Shown here: in pieces, positions 1 to 12,400 of the stretch
Position numbering within the stretch: the stretch's first letter is position 1
Layout: every line of letters starts with the position of its first letter
NCBI GenBank assembly: GCA_032622095.1
Contig: CP136065.1
Span: 97,783,343-97,847,342 of the forward strand
Length of the DNA: 64,000 bases
DNA from: Siphonodentalium dalli
Taxonomy: Eukaryota > Mollusca > Scaphopoda > Gadilida > Siphonodentaliidae
Direction: 5' to 3'
Notes under the pieces: generated by a model
What the model saw: the letters and a program-made list of their open reading frames with translations, nothing else
What the model was told of the DNA's origin: nothing
The model's database searches: none
Made by a program: the position numbers and the translations under genes

Positions 1-659
1 AGGTGAGGTGTTGATATGATCATTTAATGTATTGCGTGCGACAAATCATATTTATCTGGAAAACAAGGCTTTGTTTACTTATAAATCGTGTTGCTTTGAC
101 ATTCAACGGACCTTTGATATACCGGTACATATGTTTGATATCATCATGCTTGGGGAAAGGCTGCCCCCCCCATGTTCATATACGCAAAATGTCCATTTGA
201 CCTAATCTGAAGACATACAAGCAAGATAACTCCCGCCCACGATTCTGGGCATAAAGTCTGTTATAGAAGATTAACTGGATGAGACTCGGTCAAAACAGCA
301 TCAGCCCAACTGATATCCCAAGCTGCTGTGGGCCGAGAAGACTTGGTCTAACAGAGTATAACTGAACGTCACTATTGGCTTTGTTCCATTGAACTTAAAC
401 ACCAAATGTGACATATAATTGAGAATTATGAATTGATGTAATAATTATAACCCCGTAACATTATGAGAGGTGTATTAGAATCAGCTTGTCCATCTATCCA
501 TCCTGCCCTGGATGCAATTTTGTCCGAGCTTGTATTCCTACATATTCCAGTCAATATGTTTTAAAGTTTGCACAGATATTTAGTCCAACCTCTAGTCATT
601 GCTGTCCCTTTAAAATATTCAAAACTTTATAAGATAAATGGATAGAAAATTATATATCA
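1..659. other. No recognised feature
   Basis: AT-rich DNA. It probably belongs to the RPTOR intron upstream of the exon at 6357, but no exon, RNA gene or repeat end is recognised here. Confidence 0.4.
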
Positions 660-1216
660 ACTAGCTGATATACCTGACTTCATCCGGGCTATTTAAGGAT
701 CTCTTTGTGATCGCCTCTGCCTGGGCAGAATATACAGCGTCTGGACAAACAATTGTTCCATCGGTCCAGAAACATGACTTTATGAGCGTATATGAGTGAG
801 GTCAAGGACATGGTTGCATGTTAAATTGTACCCATCCATATTGTTCCTGTGATCAAAGTAGGCCTACATAACAAATTTAAGTAGGATTGGTCGAGGTCCA
901 GAAACATTCCTATATGAGCATATATGAGCGAGATCACGGACACAGTCACACGTGAAATTGGACCCACCCATATTCTTCCCGGGATCAAAGAAGGCCTACA
1001 TACCAAACTCGAGTCAGATCAGTCAAGGTCCAGAAACATGCCTATATGAGCAAGGACGAGGTCAAGGACACGGTAGCACATGAAATTGGACCCGCCCATA
1101 TTGTACCCGGGATCAAAGTAGGCTACATACCAAATTTGAGTCAGATCTGTCGAGCAGTTTTCTAGTTTATAACACACGTACATGTACATACACACACATA
1201 CATACAGAAGTTCCAA
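660..1216 (+). repeat. Interspersed element with ACTAGCTGAT head and GACAGAAGTTCC tail
   Basis: It opens at 660 with ACTAGCTGATATACCTGACT. It then holds three tandem units of about 120 bp (around 760-885, 890-1010 and 1025-1150), each with GTCCAGAAACATG, GAAATTGGACCC and GATCAAAGTAGGCC. It ends in AGCAGTTTTCTAG, an ACACAC tract and AGAAGTTCCAAAATAT. A second copy with the same head and tail is at 7964-8009 plus 9131-9385, where the head and body are separated by foreign DNA. Confidence 0.7.
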
Positions 1217-1770
1217 AATATATAATTATATAATAGATTAAAAGAGCGTCTTTCATGTGGCACTTCTTGTTGGTATGATATTTTTTAAAGTAGAATGTAA
1301 GTGAAAAATAAAAACAGGTTGTATAAAATTGGCCTGTGGCCCTGAATACATCATTGAACTCAGTTTGCATTGAGAGGCTAATATAAATATGGTGTATTGT
1401 GCTTGGTGTGCATCGATATATATATTCCATAATAAACCAACCATTTCATAAGTTAATTACTCAGATATCATTGTTCCTTGTGAATATCATGTTACATGTA
1501 TGTGTATTTTAGGAAAATGTATTGTGTGTACTTGATGTTTACTCATTCAGTTTTCAGCGATTTCTTTTCATGTGAAAAAAGATTGTGATAATTGTGACAA
1601 TAATTGTGATAATTATTATGCAAATTTAATTTAATAATCTTATGAAACAAGCTGAAAATGATACTGAACCACTTAACATGTTTTGTTTTATAACAAGGAT
1701 ATTAATTACTAGTTGGCATTTATATCTATTTTTAATTATACTAATTTTACTTACCTTCATATTGTCATTA

Positions 1771-2299
1771 TTAAAGATGGATTATCTCTTTAAATAACAA
1801 ATTTGAAATAGTTGCGTGGGTATAAAATAATAAATATGAACTGAAGACCCCTGTCCGGAAAGGCTTCTATCAATTAATATTGATTTTATTTTGAATATTT
1901 TATTGGGACCGTTTATTTGTCTTATTTTTGGAACAGACATTTCGGGTGATACCATATAGCGACAGAGAGCATTAGATTGTTCCTATGGCTACGCACTGAA
2001 CGTTAAATGTCTCAGATTGATTGGTTATATTGTTTTATTCCATAGTTATAAGCGATAATGAGTATAATTAATGTTTATCTGTGACAAAGGTACACCATAA
2101 AATTTCTGGTCTCTGTTAACAGTAACCACAATTGTTCGTTATCTAAAGAACCCCACCTTTTTAGACCAGAAAATATATGAAATAAAATGAATATTAATCG
2201 ATAGAAGCATTTCCGGACACGAGTCTTCGATTCAGATCTAATATTTTATACCCCGGTAACTATATAATACATGTTTACAAAGAGATAATCCACCTTTAA
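1771..2299. mobile_element. Non-autonomous DNA element with long inverted repeats (family A)
   Basis: The left end TTAAAGATGGATTATCTCTT and right end AAGAGATAATCCACCTTTAA are inverted copies. The similarity continues about 120 bp inward, including GTATAAAATA, GAAGACCCCTGTCCGGAAA and ATCAATTAATATTGATTTTA. No transposase frame is present. A relative with both arms lies at 22478-22868 and a one-arm copy at 25563-25690. Confidence 0.75.
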
Positions 2300-2454
2300 C
2301 AGTTATTATTGGCACCTTTCTTGTCAATAAATACATGTATTTGAAAACAACTATTAGTTAATAGCTAAACTGTTTATAGAACTTATTTTCTCTGGCCCAG
2401 GCAACAATAAACAGGTAGAACTTATAATAATAGCCAGATTCAGCCACACAAGGT

Positions 2455-2818
2455 GGGCCAGCATCACCACATTCAACCTCTGGGAACATCATTCTGATTA
2501 GGCCTCGACTGCTATGGGAGACGTTGGATCAGATTGAATTTCCCCAGTTGAAGTTGATGATGTTCACCCATTAGTCACCTCGATTACTCATTTCATCTTA
2601 TGCAAATTAGGGGATATGTAAACTTCCCAGAAGGGGAAATAGTAACTAAATACAATGTTAATTTGAGACTATAGATACTTCCCTGAAGATGAGGCCTAAG
2701 CAGAATGAGGTCCCCAGAGGTTGAATATGGTGGTGATAGCCCGCTGTGCAGGATAGCATCACTAAATTCACCCTCTGGTGACCTAACTCTGCAAATGACA
2801 GACACTATTTGCAGGCTT
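2455..2818. mobile_element. hAT-like MITE, degenerate copy of the 53192-53603 family
   Basis: It shares with the 53192-53603 element the blocks CAGAATGAGGTCCCCAGAGG, ATAGCATCACTAAATTCACC, TGCAAATGACAGACAC and GATCAGATTGAATTTCCCCA, in inverted order. The right end is CAGGCTTG at 2811-2818. The left end is eroded and its position is approximate. Confidence 0.65.
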
Positions 2819-3915
2819 GATTTTGCAATGTGTGTTACTGTGGTATTGCTATAGAGATATATCTGTCAGGAATAAGTCCCCTGATTTTATAATTCGACAT
2901 TCAATTGACTTCCATTGAAATTAAGCCTTTCCATACAGGTAAATCACATTATCATATTAGCTGCATCGCCATCATCGTTCCTTTCAAATCATTTCCTTGT
3001 TTATTGGAGGATGGATTATTGTTACACATGATACACATCAGACATAACATATCTGAACTGCTTGACCATGTACATGTAGTTGAAGTTGTTATATATTAAA
3101 GACATAGTACGTACTTGTTCGGGTGTGTGAAACTGTTAGTATTTAGGTGCTACGCCAACTGGAGGAAGGTAGCATTCTACTAATATCACTGAAAATCTCA
3201 AGCAAATCGACCGTACCACTCCATAGAAAACATTGTCTGAACTATGCTAAATTGTAAATTTCTATCGGCGATAAACTAACAAAAACGATTTCGCCATTTA
3301 ATTAATATATAAGAATGATGGTGTGTGTTGTCAATTTAGATATAATATTTGTAAAAATAACTTCTTTGAACAAGATTGTGCTCCATTTCTATTTGATCAC
3401 CCTACCGGAGTATTTCACATCACTTTAAAGGCAAAAAATATGAAAGTTCTTATATTCATTATTGATTAGTTCTCCAATAACATATTTTCGCATGTTGAAA
3501 CATTTGTTATGTAAACAAAACTGTTTCAGTGATTTGTCAACAAACATCACTAATCGTGCAGTAAGTTCAAATATTTTAGTCTGAATATGATTTTCAGAAT
3601 ATTTTTCAATGCTTTGACCTTTTCCAATGTTTTGATCATACTTTTCGTTAATGCCACTGTAACAGTAATGTTTAAATAACAGGGTGTAACAGCTGAGAAT
3701 TCTAAACTGTTTCAGAGTTTGGCTTAATCTGGCTATTTATAGTTACCTGTATGTTTAAGTTTGTTAAATGACAATGTAATGTTGTGATTCGGAGAAAAAG
3801 GGTATCTGTATCTGATAGAGTCTCCTTAAAAATGGAAGATAATCTTTTCAGATTTACATCTGTGGAAATGTGATAAAGACTTTATTTCTAGATGACAGGG
3901 CTTCCCACAGTCTCT
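2819..3915. other. No recognised feature
   Basis: AT-rich DNA without a recognised exon. Two short shared segments can be seen: one near 3390-3430 resembles 37240-37285, and one at 3835-3903 resembles the arm at 4423-4488. Confidence 0.4.
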
Positions 3916-4412
3916 TTAACCTTTTCATGACGGGATCTTCCTGAATATTTTATTGAAAACCCTGTGCCAATGCATTCTCTTATATATGCGAGTCAACCAT
4001 AGGTCGCCTCGCATATATAAGAGAATGCATTGGCCTAACAATTTTTATATTATTTTTTACAATTGTTAAAAAATGCAAGAAAAAATTAAAATAATGATAC
4101 AAAATTGGTAAAGAATGTAAGAAATATTAATGAAAAATAAAAAAAATGTTAAAGAATGTAAGAAAAAATTGATAAAAAACGTAAGAAAAACTGATAAAAA
4201 AAATGATAAAATTGTTAAAGAATGTAAGAAATATGATAAAAAATTATAAAAATTATTCAAGAATGTAAGAAAAAATTATAAAAAATTGTTAGGCCAATGC
4301 TTTCTTTTATATATGCGATGTGACCTATGGTCGACTCGCATATATAAGAGAATGCATTGGCACAGGGTGACGTCAGGGTCTTAATGTTGTGCCAGCCCAG
4401 CTCCCGGGTTAA
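3916..4412. mobile_element. TTAA-bounded foldback element (family B, fullest copy)
   Basis: It is bounded by TTAA at 3916-3919 and 4409-4412, with ends related to TTAACCYTTTCATGACGGGA. Inside are two hairpins (about 3966-4034 and 4288-4362), each built from GCCAATGCATTCTCTTATAT and its complement. They flank an A-rich tandem array of roughly 35-bp units with TTAAAGAATGTAAGAAA. TTAA targets are typical of piggyBac-type elements. Other copies are at 21096-21320, 23045-23240, 51642-51890 and, truncated, about 26555-26600. Confidence 0.8.
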
Positions 4413-4779
4413 AAACCGTCGATAATTTTTTCAGATTTACGCCTGTAGAACTGTGATAAAGACTTGATTTCTGTGTTGATAGGGTTTTCTTCATTCCATT
4501 GGTTATCTCTCAGACTGGGTGCTATTTCATTGGTGTTGTGCATACAACAGTTCTTTGCAAGACAGAATTCAGTATTTTTAAACAGCCAATAACAATTACA
4601 AACACAGTTTAACAATTTGTTTAATTTGAATTGCGAGATCAAATTGACAATGACGTGTTGTAATTTTCCCGTGCACTGTGAAACAAACAAAAAATTGTAA
4701 TATTGCATACAGGTGACATATTCATTATACTCATCACATTGTAGGAAACATTTTCTTGTACCGGTGTAACACGTCATCT

Positions 4780-4802
4780 CCCCCCCCCCCCCCCCCCCCC
4801 CC
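4780..4802 (+). repeat. Poly-C tract (23 C)
   Basis: An uninterrupted run of C. Similar C or G runs occur at 10519-10534, 16050-16060, 20408-20431, 62753-62772 and 63728-63743. Confidence 0.95.
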
Positions 4803-4837
4803 AGGATATCTTCCCCCGTACACCGGTAGTTATACAA

Positions 4838-5725
4838 AAGGGGGTATACCGTTTGTTTTGTACATGTCCATCTGTCTGTGTGTGTGTCTCTGCATACGTA
4901 CGTCCATCCAATGTCTGTTCATGTCATAACTTGAACAGTACTGATCAATGAAATTTGGTATGGCTGTTCACCACTATGAGGCATGTTCAATTGTTTTATT
5001 TAGGTTTTTGTTCTATAGTTATTCAACTTTGTTTATATGAAAATTCTGATTTTTAGGTACATCTGTCTAAGTCTATCAGTAATAGGTTATAGATATGTCC
5101 ACACTAGGGCATAACTTGAATAGTAGTGCTTGGATCTCAATGAAATTTGGTATGGATGTTCACTACTATGAAGACATTCAATAGAGGGTTCCATCGTTTT
5201 GTTCAGGTTTTCATCTCTAGAGTTCTTCATCTTTGTTTATCTGGAAATGTTGGCTTTTTGGTCCTCTGATGTCTGTTCATGTCATAACTTCAATGGTTTT
5301 GCTCGGATCTCAATGAAATTTGGTGTGGATGTTCACTACTATGAGGACATTCAATAGAGGGTTCCATCGATTTGTTCAGATTTTCCATTCTAGAGTTATT
5401 CATCTTTGTATATCTGGAAATGTTCGCTTTTTGGTCCGTCCAATGCCTGTTCAGGCCATAACTTTAACAGTAATGCTCGGATCTCAATGAAATTTGGTAT
5501 GGGTGTTCACCACTATGAGGACATTCAATGGCATGTTCAATTGTTTTGTTTAGGTTTTTGTTCTATAATTATTCAACTTTGTTTATATGAAAATTCTGAT
5601 TTTTGGTCCATCTGTCTGAGTGTATCAGTCATAGGTTATAGATATGCCCATTCTAGGCGGTATGCCACAAGGTCATGGGGGTATGCACCGGCCGACAGTC
5701 CATCTCTTGTTTTATCAGTCAACGA
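4838..5725 (+). repeat. GGGGGTAT repeat with about 180-bp internal tandem units
   Basis: It starts near GGGGGTATACC and ends GGGGGTATGC followed by CTCTTGTTTTATC. Four internal units each carry CATAACTT, CTCAATGAAATTTGGTATGG, TTCACTACTATGAGG and ACATTCAAT. The element at 39434-40047 has the same type of head, tail and unit. Confidence 0.7.
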
Positions 5726-5744
5726 TATTTATTACTGATTATTT

Positions 5745-6060
5745 GCTCACGTCCTGTTATTTTTATATGACCCATTTGAAAAAAACGGCAGTTTTGGTTT
5801 CTGGATGATAACTCTAGTTTGGGTTATTTTATCTGAACTAAATATGGTACGTGAGTTTTCCAGACCAAAATACAGGCCAAGTTCGATTATGGGTTCGGTC
5901 CAAATATTTTTCGCTGATTTTTGGCTCTTTTCGACTTAGAATATTCAATATTTGAGATTTCCGGATGACAATTTAGTGTCACTTCCATTGTTTGTTTGTG
6001 TACAGTTCATAAAAGCACACCGGGCATATTTTGCCATGACCAGTGTAGCTCTTGTTATAA
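5745..6060 (+). repeat. Repeat with TTTCTGGATGATAACT block
   Basis: It contains GACCCATTTGAAAAAAACGG, TGGATGATAACTCTAG and CAAAATACAGGCCAAGTTCG. The same blocks recur at 23575-24110, 41068-41310 and, split by an insertion, at 42095-42780. Confidence 0.6.
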
Positions 6061-6356
6061 ATACTATGATTCCAACACACATTTCCATCCAGACATGCGA
6101 TCCATATTTGGAAACAATTTATTACGTCATGTTAGGAAAGCCCTGTCATCCTAGAAATCAAGTCTGTTTAACATTATAACAGATGTAAACCTGATAAGAT
6201 TATCGTCAGATTTTAAAGTCTAAAGATACTGTTTCCGATACTAATAAAGATATTGTAAGCATAGTACAACTTAATTTAAAATAAAAAAGATTCATTGTAC
6301 ATGTATTTGTAATTTGAATTATGTTGCCGATCAATTTTTTCTTGGATCATTTGCAG

Positions 6357-6431
6357 ATGGTCTGTTTCCACCTAATCCTGGAGGGTTAAAAAAGAGCACC
6401 TCAAAATCAAATCTGAAGTCAATGTCAGCAT
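6357..6431 (+). CDS. RPTOR: RPTOR exon 1 of those visible (Ser/Lys-rich linker)
   Basis: The acceptor TTGCAG ends at 6356 and the donor GTAAGT starts at 6432. The exon opens with two bases of a split codon, reads 24 codons (residues 1-24, from GLFPPNPGG to LKSMSA) and ends with one base that joins the next exon to make Ser. This matches the phase required by the exon at 7620, the main reason to accept so short an exon. The sequence is low-complexity, rich in Ser and Lys, and sits where the vertebrate linker is equally unconserved. A preceding exon with a phase-1 donor must exist but was not found between 1 and 6356. Confidence 0.75.
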
Positions 6432-9400
6432 GTAAGTCTTCTGTTGATTTGCATGAGAAAAACAAAGTTTATCAGGATTTCCACAGGGCCTTGAAAACCT
6501 GGATTTGACAAATCGGAAAGCTCTCCCCGAGTGGCAACAAGCCATATTTCCGACTAAATCCTGAAAAGTTACCCATAATTCTGCTGTGGTTAAGCAGTCG
6601 ATTAATTAGGGCATTATTGTTTGTGGAATTTCAATGAAGGGGGTGGGGGCTTTCAATTTCAGCAATATTTGTACCACTTACTGGAATGGTTATTGATTCT
6701 TATTTGTTTTTTTAACTTTTTTATGAGAACTAATTCAGAATCTGGAAAGAAAAACGTGAAAATTACCATTCATTTGGCTGTGAAAATGCCCTGGACTTTT
6801 AGGAATGGGCACCTTGAAAACGCGAAAGCATTCACCTAGAATTAATTCTATATCAACATGGGGTTTATCGTTTTCGCAGGCCCCTCTGCTTGCTCCTATG
6901 CAACTTATTCAAATGGAGAAGTAAATATGTGAATGATAATTTTTTGACCGATGATAAATAAGGACAAATAAGGCCTAAAAAATACTGTTTCCTTTAACAG
7001 GGTATATATAATCACCTTCACCGATTTTGAAGAATGCACATTTGATCAGAATATGTGGGTTTTTTTTACTTGTTCACCATGCTTACCTTGGGGAAGTAAC
7101 ACGTAACATTTCCTGATTTAATAAAACTAAACACTTCTGACCTCAATATCGTATTTATGTTCTTCTCATTAATGTCTATCCTGTGTTAACACATCTCTCC
7201 TAGGTGAAGTCACCATACCTGGATAGGCTGGAATTAACCAGCTAACATCGGTCATTGTCCAGTGCAAAACCACGATTGTCCGATGGTTTCTATTTGAGCC
7301 TGACATTATTTCCGACAGTATTTTTGTGAGTAATTTGCAAGGAATATGATAACTTATTTGATTGTCAAGCATGTTATGGACAATAAACTTGAAAAATAAA
7401 CACAATACAATGGCAGTTAGCTTCTGCTCGTCCTGTACATTGATATCCTAGTAGTCTTTACTGTGCGCAAATTCAATATAAGCGAAATTAAAACTGAGTG
7501 AAAAATAATACTGCGCTAATTTAAATACCAGTAAGGTATCAACAATAATTGTTCTGTTTGCTTCACTTTATCTAATATGATAGCCATCTGATTGATTAAA
7601 TTGTGTCTTATTCTTTTAGCATCACAAGGCTTGAGTCCATTACTACCATACAGCAGTTCAACAGAGAGTACATCCGGATTTGACTGCTCATCTAACGCTG
7701 ATAAAATAAGAAGAGTCGCCTCATCATCATCCATAAGTGCAGCGACTGCATTACCTATCAACAATGTGTATATGAGTGTGTGGAAAGTTCTGCTTCAGCT
7801 TTATGTCGACCCCAATGCCGATGTAGTTAGTCTCACAAAAATGGTTGTCAACTCTGTTAGAACACGGGTAAGTTAAGCAAAATTATGTTGCTTTAGGCAT
7901 GCCGCAATTTGGTGCCTCAATTTTTCCACTAAAGGAAGTCCTCACACTGAGTTACTTGGTTACTAGCTGATGTGCCCGACTTTGTCCAGACGGACCGAAA
8001 CATGCCTATTAGTGTTGTGCGGTTAACCGAGAAAACAACTCGGTTTCGGTTTTAAAAAATACCGACCGAAAACGACCGACGTGATTCTGCCCCAACCGAC
8101 ATTACGTTTTTTTTTTTTTATGTTTATTTTTCAATTGAATCGACTTGTTAGTTGATAGTGTTGTCAAATAATCGACCTCTCTGATCAATTATATATCGGG
8201 ATGTGTCCATTTCGTCTCAGATATGTGTTGTTATAATATCGTAAGCGTCATTGAGTTGCCAAACGAAACTGAAATGAGGAAGCATGTCGTTGTAAAAATG
8301 AGAATGCGAACGAAAAGAAATGTTATACCACGTGGGAAATGGTCCAGTAGGTCGTTGACTTTTGTCACCTTTAATGTCAACTGTCTTAGAATAAGTGTGC
8401 ACTTTATTTGAATTGATGGCGTGTGCTTGATGAAACATTTCGTTCCGTGCGGAAATAAAGTCGGTAGTTAGAACTGCAATTTCTGAAACTTCATTCTCCC
8501 GGCTAATCGGTCAATAAAATTGAACTTTTATCTATAACGTTCAACGAAATATTACGAATTTGAGCCGGCCAATTGCTGTGTATACATGTACGTGCACTTA
8601 TCACCGTCTTGTTGATCGCGGCAGTTAATTTTGCGCGTAACGGTATCTCTAACCCACAAACTGAGCGGGAACATCAAACGCGTAATTACGTCATCATTGA
8701 CGAGGAATGGGCACATGTCGCACATGCCACACCGTAACTGATTGATTACCACGGCCTTGTCTTTAAACGATATCGGTACCAATATATAAGTCGCACGGGA
8801 CTTCATCCTGTATGCATGAAACGTCGCTGTATTTGCGTTAACCTTTTATGTTTTGATTTTGGTATGGTGGAAATATTTGTGTATAGTCGGAAAAAAGTTT
8901 GAGTCAGCGTCTGGAAATATGGTCAGTCGGGCACTACTATTTTGTGTTTGCTTAAACTTTATGGTTCAATATATGACTTTTATCTCACATTCTCATTAAA
9001 GTTCATGATTTAGCAACAGAGCAAGCTGTTCCCCAACTTATTATGACCCTCTGTAACTGGTAGTGCCTGTTTTGTCCAGTTGTGTTGGACTAATTGCTAT
9101 TATGTTAAGTGATTGCTTACTAAAACCGAATTGTTCCCCGGATCAAAGTAGCCCTACATACCAAATTTGAGTCGGATTGGTCAAGGTCCAGAAACATGCC
9201 TATATGAGCGATGTCAAGGCCATGGTCACACGTGAAATTGGACCCGACCATTTTGTTCCCTGTATCAAAGTAGGCCTACATACCAAATTTGAGTCGGATC
9301 GGTCAAGCAGTTTTCGAGTCTATAACACACAGAGACACACACACAATCACAGACAGACAGAAGTTCCAAAATAGATAGTAGAATATCCCGCCTTGTAAAC

Positions 9401-12400
9401 CACAGGAGGAAAGGGGTTAACTTTTTGTCGCCTACTAGCGCTCCATGATTTACCTTAACAGATTAGACAGCGTAGTATTCTTAAGAACCCTAGATTAAAG
9501 TGTTTCCATAGATTACTAGTTGCTTTTTCGCATTTCTGTGATTGATCAACTAAATTAGGGTCTGTCACAATGGCAGGTTCAAAAGCATTTCAGCCTGTCA
9601 ATTTTCGGCTAAGTTTCAACCTGCCAATGACCATTATTTCAAGTTTGAACGAGATCATCTTTACCGGCTTAATTTAAGTCTCATACATAGATGGAGATAT
9701 CCACAGAGCAGTCTGTCCAAAAATGACCACACAGGCTGAAATCACTGTATAACTGAGAATACGGCAATGGGTGTGTAATAAATATGTTCAATGTCTTTAG
9801 TTATATGAATTATATTCCAGGCTTCATTTAGTGCTAAGACAAGACAGCTGAGTAGTATGTCATCGTCGCCCTCCCGATCAGCTCCATCAAGTCCATCAAA
9901 TAAACCACCAGCTAATATGCCAGAAGGGTATGTTAATCATCTGTAATATTAGTCTGATTCATACAGGTACATTGCCATTGCTAAAGGGTCTTTGTTGAGT
10001 CTTGAGTGTTTCCATGAATTTCTAACTGCACACCCACACCCCCCCATTCAGGCCATTTGTTGAACATATTCTCTGAACGTTTCCCACCAATTAATAGGAA
10101 TCCGTCTCAATCCGTCCAGGTGTATATCGCAGACATGGGTTAATGGATCTGATTTTTTTTTTGTAAGGTCGGTTCGTCATCATGACTGCTTTCAAAAGAG
10201 GGGAAAATGACATTGTTCACATTTATGTTTATCTTAAAATGTAGGTTGAATTTATTCCAACCAGTAATTAGTGTGAAATTAGTTTCTGAAGTTGAATTTC
10301 AATTATTTGGACTGAATGGCCAATTTTAGTTTCGTTCAGGGGGAGGTGAAAGTTCAAGTTGGACACCCCTCCATCCCCAAATGGAGACCATCTAGCCATG
10401 CCCCTGATTATATTCATTTTTTCAGGTGGAGATCTTAAATCTGTTAAGCACATGCATCAAACTGAGAGAATCAGAAAACAATATTTTGATAATTATGACT
10501 GTCCTAATACACCCTACACCCCCCCCCCCCCCCCTTTCAAGCCGTTTGTTGAAATTATTATCAGAACGTTTCCCACCAATGAATAGGAATCTATCTGCCA
10601 TCTGCTGATATTTCTCAAAAGTTATGGGAGGTTATGCTGGAACAGCAATTACGAGATAGATTGGAACTACATATTTTAGTTGATTTATTACCCTTTTGAC
10701 TTGGCAATTTGTAATAGTTGTTTTTGTTTGCCATTTCAATCTGCGATTTCAAGTTGTGTGGATGGGGATCAGCTTGTCTGTTGGACACATTGAATGATAG
10801 TGATTTTTTTATTTATCAGAATCAGAATCAGTTTCTTGCAAAAGCTATGATTTAACACAGAACATGCAATATATATATACATATATGTACAATAGCAGGA
10901 AACTATAGTGGATGTAATCTAAAACTCATGCCACAGCCATAATAACATATAATATTTATATATCTCAACCCCTCTGGGTGAAGGCACACCCATTCCCATT
11001 TTATCACCCACATCGAATAATGCAGGGGAACAGCAGTTATATTTACCCCTATTTTTTGAAATGGGGAGTTTTTGCCCAGGCAAGGTGGGGTCTTCAGTGT
11101 CTCAAATTTTGGGCAATTCCTTGACGGCACACTTCAGGTATAGTGACAATCTCCGCAATATACTAATATTTTCAATTGATAGAAGTCTATAAAACTTTTC
11201 TTCACTGGGATATTTCCAGTAATAGTCCGGGATACATTTGATTATCAACCTATATTGTCCCTGCTACCAAATTGAATATACATAATTTGAGGATAAAAAG
11301 AGTCATCTCCTTTTAATATGGCTACCTATACATATGCATTGATGGGGTATCCTTAGTCCCATTGGGGCAGTCATACATCTAGTTTGTTATTCTTGTTTTG
11401 AATGACTTGTCACTTTTATATAAAATTGGAAACTTTTGAATTTTTTTCAGAAGTCCTCCTCAAAACAATCCATTCTCACCTGATAGTATGAAGGACAGTT
11501 TTACGAAGGACAAAGAAGCTTCATATTCTCGAGTAACCAGCCCAGTTCATTCAGCATCCCTACCGCATACTACAATTTACCAAAGGAATCGAAAAATGTT
11601 TGACAAAGGACCTAATGTTGTAAGTTGTATTCTTATAGCATCATGCCTTTATAGCTTGGATTGGTTTTCCTGTGTTTACAAATCCTTCCATTATTAAATT
11701 TTATTTTATTCTGTGTGTTTCAATTCTTTGTTACTGAATCTTTCTTCCTTTCATTTTGGTTTCCTGGTATATTTTCAAAATATTTTGATATTGCTGTGCA
11801 CAATTTTTATGTTCGATAGTGAATTTCATTGTCATTAATATATATAATAAACATTTACAATGTAATAAATATAACCAAGAGGTACGACCTGTTATATCAT
11901 TCAATGAAAAATGACCATGAAATGTTACCTTGATATTTGCAATGGAGCTACATGTGTTAGATTTGTTGGAATGTTTGTGAGAATTATATCTATCATGTGA
12001 TGGTATCAACTCAAAGATATTAAACAATGAAGTTTTTATCGAAAATAACTTCAGAATGAATTCATTTGTTATATTAATTGTAGCACACTGTCTATGCAGA
12101 TAGGGTATTCTCACATTTGATCAAAGCCATACTATCAATGTTTTCGGATCTCATACCTTTAAAGATGAATTCAGTGGCTTCAAACCCCAAGATTAATCTC
12201 AAAATATTTTCGGAGAATTTACCACCGAATATATCTTTGTTTCTCAGGAAAAAAATATGATATGTGACACATTTTTTCTGGCTAAAAGTTATGAAAAGTA
12301 AAACTCACAGGTTGAGTAGCAAAGTCAAAGTCATATGGTAACGAATGACTTTATAAGGGAAGTCACAACCTTATAGTCTTATACACCGACAAATGGCTTC

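Larger units (their letters stand above)
4423..6215. repeat. Segment flanked by an inverted pair of about 65 bp
   Basis: The left arm 4423-4488 (TTTCAGATTTACGCCTGTAG, AAAGACTTGATTTCT) and the right arm near 6130-6215 read as inverted copies. A third, direct copy lies at 3835-3903, on the far side of the 3916-4412 element. This may be the remains of an element interrupted by later insertions. Boundaries are uncertain. Confidence 0.4.

Noticed and set aside
4409-4837. A 142-codon minus-strand frame with a Gly run.
   Set aside because: The Gly run is the poly-C tract at 4780-4802. The rest shows no family resemblance and overlaps repeat ends.
1-6356. An upstream RPTOR exon carrying the human Ser722 region.
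   Set aside because: I looked for an Arg- and Ser-rich exon with a phase-1 donor and found none I could support. It probably lies outside the window.
7592-7619. A methionine start at 7592 for a separate small protein.
   Set aside because: The stretch is intronic. The frame continues across the acceptor only by chance, and homology begins after 7620.
11731-12114. A 127-codon minus-strand frame in RPTOR intron 4.
   Set aside because: AT-rich composition, low-complexity translation, no recognisable motif, and it lies in an intron on the opposite strand.
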